DNA from: Bacteroidota bacterium
GTDB lineage: Bacteria; Bacteroidota; Bacteroidia; Flavobacteriales_D; Crocinitomicaceae
Reading direction: 5' to 3'
Assembly (NCBI GenBank): GCA_024280195.1
Contig: JAJRQP010000151.1
Coordinates: 1-12,357 of the forward strand
DNA: 12,357 bases
The position numbers and the translations under genes were made by a program. Positions 1 to 6,523 of the stretch are shown here, piece by piece (positions within the stretch are counted from its first letter, which is position 1; each line of letters begins with the position of its first letter). The notes under the pieces are model-generated. The model saw only the letters and a list, made by a program, of their open reading frames with translations, did not search any database and was not told the DNA's origin.

Positions 1-409
1 AAAAAGATGTTTTGTATAATTTTCCAGAGAAGTTTACCGGAGAACCGTGCGTTAAATGTCCACCATGAGAAAGGTCAAAGCCTAAAATTTTATCTCCAGG
101 CTTTAAACAAGCAAGCATGACTGCTGCATTTGCCTGAGAACCTGAGTGAGGTTGGACGTTTGCCCATTCTGCACCAAATAATTTACAAACTCTATCTATA
201 GCAATGTTTTCTACTTTGTCAACAACTTCACAACCTCCATAATAACGTTTACCCGGAAGCCCTTCTGCGTATTTGTTGGTAAGAATACTGCCCATTGCAG
301 CCATTACTTCTTCGCTCACAAAGTTTTCTGAAGCGATTAATTCAATACCGTTTAATTGGCGGTGTTTTTCATCTTTGATTAAATCAAAAATTGCTATGTC
401 TTTTGCCAT
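1..409 (-). CDS. glyA: Serine hydroxymethyltransferase, N-terminal part (runs off left edge)
   Basis: Makes glycine and 5,10-methylene-tetrahydrofolate from serine and tetrahydrofolate; cytoplasmic, PLP-dependent. The reading frame from ATG at 409 down to base 2 is open for 136 codons with no stop. It shows the family's N-terminal signatures: GIELIASENF near residue 22, LTNKYAEG followed by GKRYYGGCE around residues 44-60, then QPHSGSQAN and, near the visible end, DLSHGGHLTHGSPVNFSG. These contribute to the folate and PLP sites. The PLP lysine and the C-terminal domain lie outside the window. The start follows the epimerase stop codon after 5 bases, so the two genes are probably co-transcribed from the promoter near 1348. 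No Shine-Dalgarno sequence is visible, as is usual in Bacteroidota. Identification is secure; only the truncation by the window edge limits it. Confidence 0.96.
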   Translation of the reverse strand, partial: MAKDIAIFDLIKDEKHRQLNGIELIASENFVSEEVMAAMGSILTNKYAEGLPGKRYYGGCEVVDKVENIAIDRVCKLFGAEWANVQPHSGSQANAAVMLACLKPGDKILGFDLSHGGHLTHGSPVNFSGKLYKTSF

Positions 410-414
410 TTGTT

Positions 415-1332
415 CTAATAATTTCTTTTGTAAATTAATTGTAAACCGTCGTTAAGTGTAGTATCAGGCTTGTATTGAACCAGTGATTTTAATTTCTTTG
501 AGCTTCCAACTCTCCGTTCAACTTCATAATCGTAACGCTTTTTAGGTGCTTCGATGTACTTGATCTCAGAAGTTGATTTCGTAATTTCTTTTATTTGTTC
601 GGCAACATCTGTGATGCACCATTCTGCTTCGTTTGCAATGTTAACAGTGTGACATCCTTTTAGATCCATTAAACGTACACACGCTTCAACCGTGTCGTCA
701 ATGTAAGTAAAATCTCGTGTTTGCTTTCCAGAACCGAAAACAGTAATTGGCTTATTAGCCAATGCTTGCTCAAAGAAAAGTGGTATAACCATTCTATTAT
801 CTTGATTCCATCCATAAACGTTGAAAAAACGCAAAGAAACAACATCAATTCCTTTCTCTTCATGATGAGAAGCAAGGTAGATTTCATTGTAACGTTTTGC
901 CATTGCGTAAGATGTTCTCGGGTCAACAAGAACCTCTTCTGTTAGTGCGTTTTCTATTGCAGAATGTCCGTAAATACCACTTGTAGAAGCATACATTATT
1001 TTCTTGATGTTATTGACCTCTGCTGCATTGACTACATTTCTTGTTCCGATAACCTCCACATCCATTGTTTCAACAGGATTATCTGCAACAATATCAACAC
1101 CTAAAACAGCTGCTAAATGAAAAATCAAATCACATCCTTTGGACGCATCAACTACTGTATCAAAATCTCGAACATCGCCTTTTCTAAAATCAATTTTTGA
1201 AAAAGTATCTTTCTCCAATTTATTTCCTCTCAAAAGAGAATCTAAAACAACTACCTCATGTCCATCATCTACTAATCTTTTTGTAAGATTACTTCCAATA
1301 AATCCCGCTCCTCCAGTAATTAATATTTTCAT
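415..1332 (-). CDS. NAD(P)-dependent nucleotide-sugar epimerase/dehydratase (extended SDR family)
   Basis: A 305-residue extended short-chain dehydrogenase of the UDP-glucose 4-epimerase / dTDP-glucose 4,6-dehydratase group. Visible signs are the N-terminal Rossmann motif GGAGFIGS (residues 7-14), HLAAV near residue 72, the STSGIYG strand with the catalytic serine/threonine near 116-118, and the YAMAK catalytic pair Tyr142/Lys146. RFFNVYG follows, then a C-terminal substrate-binding part with FTYIDDTVEA. It probably makes a sugar nucleotide for surface polysaccharide or LPS, but the substrate cannot be told from sequence. The frame is open from an ATG at 1341, but I prefer the second ATG at 1332. 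It places MKILITGG at the usual family N-terminus, and the -7 box at 1355-1348 would put the transcription start close to 1341. It probably forms a two-gene operon with glyA. Confidence 0.9.
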   Translation of the reverse strand: MKILITGGAGFIGSNLTKRLVDDGHEVVVLDSLLRGNKLEKDTFSKIDFRKGDVRDFDTVVDASKGCDLIFHLAAVLGVDIVADNPVETMDVEVIGTRNVVNAAEVNNIKKIMYASTSGIYGHSAIENALTEEVLVDPRTSYAMAKRYNEIYLASHHEEKGIDVVSLRFFNVYGWNQDNRMVIPLFFEQALANKPITVFGSGKQTRDFTYIDDTVEACVRLMDLKGCHTVNIANEAEWCITDVAEQIKEITKSTSEIKYIEAPKKRYDYEVERRVGSSKKLKSLVQYKPDTTLNDGLQLIYKRNY

Positions 1333-1347
1333 AGTATGCATTTGTTA

Positions 1348-1355
1348 CAAATATA
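1348..1355 (-). promoter_or_regulatory. Bacteroidota -7 promoter box for the epimerase-glyA operon
   Basis: On the minus strand these bases read TATATTTG, a perfect match to the Bacteroidota primary sigma factor -7 consensus TAnnTTTG. The box lies 15 bases ahead of the preferred start at 1332, which predicts a very short leader. I see no clear TTG-type -33 element about 19 bases upstream. Confidence 0.6.
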
Positions 1356-1365
1356 GATAAATTAA

Positions 1366-1435
1366 AAGTTGAAAATTAAGAATTGAAAATTAATCATTAC
1401 TTCTCTACTAACTTTTTTTAATCAACCTAATCAAC
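1366..1435. repeat. AT-rich short direct repeats in the divergent intergenic region
   Basis: TTGAAAATTAA occurs at 1369-1379 and again at 1383-1393 (period 14). AATCAAC occurs at 1420-1426 and 1429-1435 (period 9). From memory, such degenerate short direct repeats are common between genes in flavobacteria. No function is assigned. They fill the space between the two divergent promoters. Confidence 0.55.
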
Positions 1436-1474
1436 TTTTCTTTCGTTTAATAGCTACATTCACCATTGTTTTTT

Positions 1475-1482
1475 TATTTTTG
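1475..1482 (+). promoter_or_regulatory. Bacteroidota -7 promoter box for the lpx cluster
   Basis: TATTTTTG matches the TAnnTTTG consensus exactly and ends only 5 bases before the lpxD ATG at 1488. Transcription would then begin at or next to the start codon, giving a leaderless or nearly leaderless mRNA. No convincing -33 element is seen. Confidence 0.55.
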
Positions 1483-1487
1483 AATCT

Positions 1488-2531
1488 ATGAAATTTTCCG
1501 CAGAACAAATAGCAGGTATTTTAAACGGTACAGTTGAAGGTAATCCATCAGCAGAAGTCAGTGCCTTAGCAAAAATTGAAGAAGGATTTGAAGGTTCTCT
1601 TTCTTTTTTGGGCAATCCAAAATACGAAGAACATATCTACACAACTAAGTCAAGTGTGTGTATTGTGAATAATACTTTCACTCCATCAAATTCATTGCCT
1701 GATTCATTAACTTTGGTAAAAGTCGATGATGCTTATGCGTGTTTTGCGAAATTATTAGAGCTGTACGACTCCATGACCAAAGAAGAACCTCGAATTGAAC
1801 AGCCTTCTTTTATTAGTGATACAGCAACTGTTGGAGAAAGTTTATTCTTAGGTGCGCACGCGTATCTCGGAAAAAATGTCACTGTTGGAAATGATGTAGC
1901 AATTCACCCTAATGTGACCATTTCTAATAACGTAACTATTGGCAACGGAACAATTATTTATCCTGGCGCAACAATTTATCGTGATTGTGTGATTGGTGCT
2001 AACTGTATTATTCATGCTGGAGCCGTAATTGGTGCTGATGGTTTTGGTTTTGCCCCTGATGCAAACGGAGAATTTCAAAAAATACCGCAAATAGGAAATG
2101 TAGTTCTAGAAGATAATGTCGACATCGGAGCAAATTCTACGATTGATAGAGCAACAATGGGAAGCACCATTATTCGAAAAGGAGCAAAAATAGACAACCT
2201 TGTTCAGATAGGTCATAATGTGGAAGTTGGAACTAACTCTGCAATGGCAGCACAGGTTGGAATTGCTGGTTCTTGTAAAGTCGGAAACAATGTGATGATT
2301 GGCGGGCAAGTTGGTCTTGCAGGTCATTTAAAAATAGGCGATAGAGCAATGATTGCAGCACAGTCTGGTGTGCCTGGAGATGTAAAAGCAGACACGAAAG
2401 TTATGGGATCTCCTTCTTTTGATATAGATGATTACAAAAAATCTTACATCGGTTTTAGAAGATTACCAAGAATTCTCACTAGATTGCAAGACCTAGAAAC
2501 AAAACTAAAAGAACTAACAAAAGATAAATAA
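1488..2531 (+). CDS. lpxD: UDP-3-O-(3-hydroxyacyl)glucosamine N-acyltransferase LpxD
   Basis: Third enzyme of lipid A synthesis. It moves a 3-hydroxyacyl chain from acyl carrier protein to the 2-amino group of UDP-3-O-acyl-glucosamine, as a cytoplasmic trimer. The 347-residue length is normal. The N-terminal uridine-binding domain (about residues 1-100) begins MKFSAEQIAGILNG and contains SLSFLGNPKYEE. From about residue 105 to 320 it is a left-handed beta-helix of hexapeptide repeats (for example VTIGNGTIIYPG). NLVQIGHNVEVG carries the catalytic histidine, His243. GADGFGFAPD, typical of LpxD, lies before it. A C-terminal helix, RLPRILTRLQDLETKLKEL, completes the protein. It is the first gene of a packed lpxD, lpxC-fabZ, lpxA cluster, with 3 bases to the next start. 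The promoter box at 1475 suggests an almost leaderless transcript. Confidence 0.97.
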   Translation: MKFSAEQIAGILNGTVEGNPSAEVSALAKIEEGFEGSLSFLGNPKYEEHIYTTKSSVCIVNNTFTPSNSLPDSLTLVKVDDAYACFAKLLELYDSMTKEEPRIEQPSFISDTATVGESLFLGAHAYLGKNVTVGNDVAIHPNVTISNNVTIGNGTIIYPGATIYRDCVIGANCIIHAGAVIGADGFGFAPDANGEFQKIPQIGNVVLEDNVDIGANSTIDRATMGSTIIRKGAKIDNLVQIGHNVEVGTNSAMAAQVGIAGSCKVGNNVMIGGQVGLAGHLKIGDRAMIAAQSGVPGDVKADTKVMGSPSFDIDDYKKSYIGFRRLPRILTRLQDLETKLKELTKDK

Positions 2532-2534
2532 AGA

Positions 2535-3935
2535 ATGGCTGAAAAGCAAAGAACTTTAGCGCAACCAATCAAACTTTCAGGAATTGGACTGCATACCGGA
2601 GAAAAAGTAAATCTAGAAATTCTTCCAGCACCAGATAATCACGGGTATAAATTTCAACGTGTGGATATGGAAGGAGAGCCAACTATTAAAGCAGATTGCG
2701 ATTTAGTTGTAGCTACAGATAGAGGAACGACACTCGAACAGAATGGAGCACGCGTTTATACAACAGAACATATTTTAGCAGCACTTTATGGTTGCCAAGT
2801 GGATAACGCACTGATTAAAATTGATGGACCTGAAGTTCCTATCATGGATGGAAGTTCTAAACTTTTTGTCGATGCAATTGAAAATGCAGGTTACGAAGAA
2901 CAAATAAAAGAACGCGTCTATCTTGAGTTGGATGAGAACATCAAATGGGAAGATTTAGACAAAGGGATTGAATTCTTAGCAATACCAGATGATCATTATA
3001 GAATGACTGTCATGGTCGATTACAACTCTCCTGTTCTGGGTACACAACATGCTTCTATGTATCAAATTGGTGATTTCAAAAAAGAAATTGCTGCTTGTAG
3101 AACTTTTGTGTTTTTGAGAGAGCTTGAATTTTTAGCAAAGAATAACTTAATCAAAGGTGGAGATTTAGATAATGCCATCGTATTGGTTGAGCGTGAGAAT
3201 ATTAGTAAAGAAGAATTAGATTCTCTAGCAAAACTTTTAGGAAAAGAAGAATTAAACATTACGGTTGATGGTATCGGTGTATTGAACAGTACAAAATTGC
3301 AATACGAGAATGAACCTGCACGTCATAAATTATTAGATATTGTTGGTGATTTAGCCTTAGTTGGTGTGCCGATCAAAGCGCATATACTTGGAGCAAGACC
3401 TGGGCATTCTGGTAATGTTCGTTTTGCTAAAGTGCTAAAAGAATACTGGAAGAAAAAACAAAAAGCAGGGAAGCGTTTCGATTTAGAAAAAGCACCGCTT
3501 TACGATATCAATGATATTGAGAAAATGTTGCCTCACCGTTTCCCTTTCTTAATGGTTGATAAAATCATGGAAATTCATGAAGAGTCTATTGTTGGCGTGA
3601 AAAACGTCACAATGAACGAGCCTATTTTTACAGGTCATTTCCCTGGTAACCCAATTTTTCCTGGAGTACTTCAAATTGAAGCAATGGCACAAGTGGGTGG
3701 TATATTTGCATTGAGCAAAATGGAAGATCCTCATTTATATTCAACTTATTTCATGAAAATTGATAAGGTGAAATTTAAACAAAAGGTGGTGCCTGGTGAT
3801 ACCATCGTTTTTGACCTAAAACTACTTTCTCCAATTAGAAGAGGATTGGTAAATATGGGTGGAACAGCATATGTAAACGGAAAACCAGTAATGGAGGCAG
3901 AAATGCTTGCACAAGTGATTAAAGACAAAGAATGA
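2535..3935 (+). CDS. lpxC-fabZ: Bifunctional UDP-3-O-acyl-GlcNAc deacetylase / 3-hydroxyacyl-ACP dehydratase (LpxC-FabZ fusion)
   Basis: A single 466-residue protein with two enzymes. The N-terminal LpxC part (about residues 1-315) is the zinc deacetylase that commits sugar nucleotide to lipid A. Its zinc ligands are visible as His79 in TTEHILAALYG, and His264 and Asp268 in RHKLLDIVGD. The catalytic histidine is His291 in RPGHSGN. The C-terminal FabZ part (about residues 322-466) begins YDINDIEKMLPHRFPF and has catalytic His368 in GHFPGNP and Glu382 in QIEAMAQ. It dehydrates 3-hydroxyacyl-ACP in fatty acid elongation. This fusion is known across Bacteroidota and ties together the two reactions that compete for 3-hydroxyacyl-ACP. 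The LpxC half has a long insert between its two subdomains (about residues 140-255), also typical of this phylum. The stop overlaps the lpxA start as ATGA, so translation is probably coupled. Confidence 0.97.
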   Translation: MAEKQRTLAQPIKLSGIGLHTGEKVNLEILPAPDNHGYKFQRVDMEGEPTIKADCDLVVATDRGTTLEQNGARVYTTEHILAALYGCQVDNALIKIDGPEVPIMDGSSKLFVDAIENAGYEEQIKERVYLELDENIKWEDLDKGIEFLAIPDDHYRMTVMVDYNSPVLGTQHASMYQIGDFKKEIAACRTFVFLRELEFLAKNNLIKGGDLDNAIVLVERENISKEELDSLAKLLGKEELNITVDGIGVLNSTKLQYENEPARHKLLDIVGDLALVGVPIKAHILGARPGHSGNVRFAKVLKEYWKKKQKAGKRFDLEKAPLYDINDIEKMLPHRFPFLMVDKIMEIHEESIVGVKNVTMNEPIFTGHFPGNPIFPGVLQIEAMAQVGGIFALSKMEDPHLYSTYFMKIDKVKFKQKVVPGDTIVFDLKLLSPIRRGLVNMGGTAYVNGKPVMEAEMLAQVIKDKE

Positions 3936-4708
3936 TAAGTAACCAAGCAAATATTTCAGAGAAGGCTAGCATCGGAAAAGATGTGAGAATTGATTCTTTT
4001 TCAACTGTTTTTGAAGATGTTGTAATTGGCGATGGAACTAGAATTCATCCGAATGTGACCATCTACCCTCGAACAGTAATAGGAAAGAATTGTGAAATAT
4101 TTCCGGGAGCAGTTATCGGTGTCGATCCTCAGGATTTAAAATTTGAAGGAGAAGAAACAAACGTAGAAATTGGAGACAATACAGTCATTCGAGAATGCGT
4201 AACAATTCATAGAGGTACAAAGGATAAATGGAAAACAGTTATTGGAAGCAATTGTTTACTGATGACTTATGTTCATGTTGCACACGATTGCCAAATTGGT
4301 GACGGAGTGATTTTAGCAAGTTATGTTGGTCTTTCGGGACACGTTCAAATAGATAATTTTGCAATTCTAGAAGGTAAGGTTGCGGCGCAGCAATTTGTAC
4401 ATATTGGAGAACATGCATTTATAGGTGGTGCTTCTTTGGTGAGAAAAGATATCCCACCTTACGTGAAAGCTGCTCGTGAACCGTTAAATTTTGCAGGTGT
4501 AAACTCGGTAGGCCTTCGAAGAAGAGGTTTTGCAGATGCTGATGTACGGACTATTGAGGATGTTTACAGAATTTTATACGTGCAAAACAATAATATTTCT
4601 AAAGGTATCAAAGCAATTAAAAAAACATTGCCAGAATCAGAATTAAGAAACCAAATCATTGACTTCGTAACAAATTCTGAAAAAGGAGTCATACGTGGAA
4701 TGATATAG
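3932..4708 (+). CDS. lpxA: UDP-N-acetylglucosamine O-acyltransferase LpxA
   Basis: First enzyme of lipid A synthesis, adding a 3-hydroxyacyl chain from acyl carrier protein to the 3-hydroxyl of UDP-GlcNAc. At 258 residues it has the usual length. A left-handed beta-helix of hexapeptide repeats fills about residues 1-185 (SIGKDVRI, VVIGDGTRIHPN, TVIGKNCEIFPG). The active-site segment YVHVAHDC provides His115 and the catalytic His118, and GVDPQDLKF is the typical LpxA substrate loop. The C-terminal helical part contains NSVGLRRRGF and ends in a basic helical stretch. The start overlaps the lpxC-fabZ stop by four bases (ATGA), supporting one operon and coupled translation. The gene is intact and nothing in it is odd. 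Confidence 0.97.
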   Translation: MISNQANISEKASIGKDVRIDSFSTVFEDVVIGDGTRIHPNVTIYPRTVIGKNCEIFPGAVIGVDPQDLKFEGEETNVEIGDNTVIRECVTIHRGTKDKWKTVIGSNCLLMTYVHVAHDCQIGDGVILASYVGLSGHVQIDNFAILEGKVAAQQFVHIGEHAFIGGASLVRKDIPPYVKAAREPLNFAGVNSVGLRRRGFADADVRTIEDVYRILYVQNNNISKGIKAIKKTLPESELRNQIIDFVTNSEKGVIRGMI

Positions 4709-4720
4709 AAAGCGAGAACG

Positions 4721-4796
4721 AAGAAGTTAAGAATATGACTAATTTCTCTACCTTCCTTAACTCCTGTCTTCTTAACTTCTTAATTACTTAACTCCT
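4721..4796. repeat. Inverted repeat with interspersed TTAACTCCT-type direct repeats
   Basis: The lpxA-rlmD spacer holds a perfect 13-base inverted repeat, AAGAAGTTAAGAA at 4721-4733 and TTCTTAACTTCTT at 4769-4781, with a 35-base loop. CTTAACTCCT occurs at 4756-4765 and again at 4787-4796, with the related CTTAACTTCT at 4771-4780 between them. The stem is AT-rich and no T-run follows, so it is a poor rho-independent terminator. It resembles the degenerate intergenic repeats I recall from flavobacterial genomes. Confidence 0.65.
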
Positions 4797-4805
4797 CAAA
4801 ACAAA

Positions 4806-6245
4806 ATGATAAAAAGAGCTGACGTTCTAGAACTAGAAATAACCGGATATGCTTTCGGTGGTCGTGGAATTGCAAAAATACCAACTGAAAATGGAGAATA
4901 CGTAGTATTTGTTGATAATTCTTTTCCTGGGCAAAAAGTCAAGGCGAGAGTAGCAAAGAAAAGAAAACGTTATGCAGAAGCAAAACTGATTGATGTGATA
5001 GAGCGTTCTCCATTAGAGAAGATTTCTGAATTTCAAGAAATCTCAGGAGGTCCTTATATATATATTCCAATCGAAGAACAAGTCAAAGTAAAACAAGAAT
5101 CAACACTAGAAGTTTTTCGAAGAATTGGCGGAATTGAAAATCCAATGGATAAATTCGATGAGTTTATTTCTTCTCCAGAACATTTTTTCTACAGAAATAA
5201 AATGGAGTACAGCTTTTCTTGCATCGAGCATGATAGAGAAACAGGTGAGGATATTGATGATGCATTTGCGCTTGGTTTCAAGAGAAGAGGGACATGGTGG
5301 AAAGTTGAATCACTTGACAAACCAAGTGGTATGTTTGACAAAGAATGGGAAACAATTCTCATCGAGGTTAGAGAATTTTTAAAAGCTACTGGATTGACTG
5401 CTTGGCATCCTCCTCAAAAAACAGGGTTCTTCCGGCATATCGTCGTGCGTAAATCATTTTATCAAGATCAATTACTGTTGAATTTAGTGACTTCCTCCGA
5501 AGGTGTTGAAAATTTTGACGCACATGCATTCGCCGATTTCTTGAAAGAAAAATTAGGAAGTCGATTGGCAGGATTGCAACATACCATTAATGACAATGTT
5601 GCGGACAGAGCAAAGATAGAGAATGGAGAATGCGAATTGTTGCATGGTGAACCAGTTGTCATTGAACAATTACTTGGGTTGAATTTCGAAATCTCCATGG
5701 AAAGCTTTTTTCAAACCAATCCAAAATGTGCAGAGAAACTGTATACAAAAGCATTGGATTACGTTTTTGAAGAGCAATTAGGAGAGAATGATGTGGTAAT
5801 GGACTTATTCTGCGGTACAGGAACCATTGGGCAAATTTTAGCTTCCAAAAATAATTCTGTGAGAATCATTGGCGTGGATATTGTCGAAGAAGCAATCGAG
5901 GATGCAAAGAAAAATGCAGAACGAAATGGAATCAAAGATATTGAGTTTTTTGCAGCAGACGTTGGGAAATTCTTGAGAGAATATCCGGACTTTATTGGCA
6001 AAATAAAAACAGTAATTCTAGATCCTCCGCGAGCAGGTATTGCTCCCAAAACTTTATTAAAAGTAATAGCGTTGGGTGCAGAGAATATCGTCTACATTTC
6101 TTGTAATCCATCAACGCAAGCAAGAGATACGGACACTTTAATTCAAGCAGGTTATGAATTAGAAAAACTCAGCTTGGTTGACCAATTCCCGCACACAGGA
6201 CACATCGAATCTATTGCTAAGTACAAGAAAACAGGACTCATTTAA
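4806..6245 (+). CDS. rlmD: 23S rRNA (uracil-5-)-methyltransferase, RlmD/RumA type, lacking the iron-sulfur cysteines
   Basis: SAM-dependent enzyme of the TrmA/RumA family that makes 5-methyluridine in RNA, most likely 23S rRNA. At 479 residues it has an N-terminal TRAM RNA-binding domain (about 1-68, with GYAFGGRGIAK) and a central RNA-recognition region (about 85-300). The C-terminal Rossmann methyltransferase has the SAM loop LFCGTGTIG around Cys336, Asp406 in ILDPPRAG, the nucleophile Cys433 in YISCNPS, and Glu468 in GHIES as the likely proton acceptor. Thus the catalytic set is complete. What is missing is the CxxxxxCxxC cluster motif after TRAM: the equivalent positions read Ser74, Ser80 and Pro83 (SGGP), and the fourth cysteine in the DKPSGMFDKE region is absent too. 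Exact target base (747, 1939 or other) is not readable. The gene stands between two repeat-bearing spacers and may be read with the lpx cluster or from its own promoter. Confidence 0.88.
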   Translation: MIKRADVLELEITGYAFGGRGIAKIPTENGEYVVFVDNSFPGQKVKARVAKKRKRYAEAKLIDVIERSPLEKISEFQEISGGPYIYIPIEEQVKVKQESTLEVFRRIGGIENPMDKFDEFISSPEHFFYRNKMEYSFSCIEHDRETGEDIDDAFALGFKRRGTWWKVESLDKPSGMFDKEWETILIEVREFLKATGLTAWHPPQKTGFFRHIVVRKSFYQDQLLLNLVTSSEGVENFDAHAFADFLKEKLGSRLAGLQHTINDNVADRAKIENGECELLHGEPVVIEQLLGLNFEISMESFFQTNPKCAEKLYTKALDYVFEEQLGENDVVMDLFCGTGTIGQILASKNNSVRIIGVDIVEEAIEDAKKNAERNGIKDIEFFAADVGKFLREYPDFIGKIKTVILDPPRAGIAPKTLLKVIALGAENIVYISCNPSTQARDTDTLIQAGYELEKLSLVDQFPHTGHIESIAKYKKTGLI

Positions 6246-6523
6246 TGTAATTATTGACATACATTTTTTAACGAAATTCTATTCTCTTGAAGTAGAAACT
6301 TATTCGTGCGTGATGGGCATTCAATTCTAGAGTGATGTAATCGAAATTAATCATTAGTGAAAAAGGAAGCGACAAAGGAGCTCGCCTGTCTGAACTTATG
6401 ATTCATAAAGATGAAAGAATGGTGGAATTGCAGCGCTAGACTTTTTTGCTAACTTTTTTTGGCAATGAAAAAAAGTGGATCTAATTAAAGGTTGTATTTT
6501 TATCAAATACTATTGAAAAAAAA
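6246..6523. other. 278-base spacer with possible degenerate dispersed repeat
   Basis: No convincing gene. One plus-strand frame (6341-6439) is open for 32 codons and would read SEKGSDKGARLSEL then MIHKDERMVELQR before a TAG, but it has no family I recognise and the ATG-started part is only 13 codons. It is followed by two similar T-runs (GACTTTTTTGC and ACTTTTTTTGG) and a hairpin. This arrangement resembles a repeated intergenic block I recall from flavobacterial genomes; that is memory, not a search result. A TACTATTG sequence at 6508-6515 is a one-mismatch -7 box for cinA, 8 bases before its ATG. Confidence 0.4.
6452..6476. terminator. AT-only hairpin upstream of cinA, possible terminator of rlmD
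   Basis: ACTTTTTTT (6452-6460) and AAAAAAAGT (6468-6476) form a perfect 9-base-pair stem with a 7-base loop GGCAATG. The stem has only one G-C pair and no downstream T-run on the plus strand, so termination is uncertain. It may instead be part of a dispersed repeat. Confidence 0.35.

Noticed and set aside
1333..1341. ATG at 1341 as the start of the epimerase
   Set aside because: It adds three residues before the standard MKILITGG start, and a transcript from the box at 1348-1355 would begin at or beside it.
1798..2459. Periodic six-residue pattern in lpxD (and in lpxA) as a possible DNA repeat array
   Set aside because: The periodicity is at protein level, the hexapeptide beta-helix of acyltransferases, and the DNA units are not similar enough to be a separate repeat element.
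6254..6282. TTGACA at 6254-6259 as a classical sigma-70 -35 box
   Set aside because: The sequence 17 bases later is a poor -10 match and Bacteroidota use a different promoter consensus; no gene starts nearby downstream.
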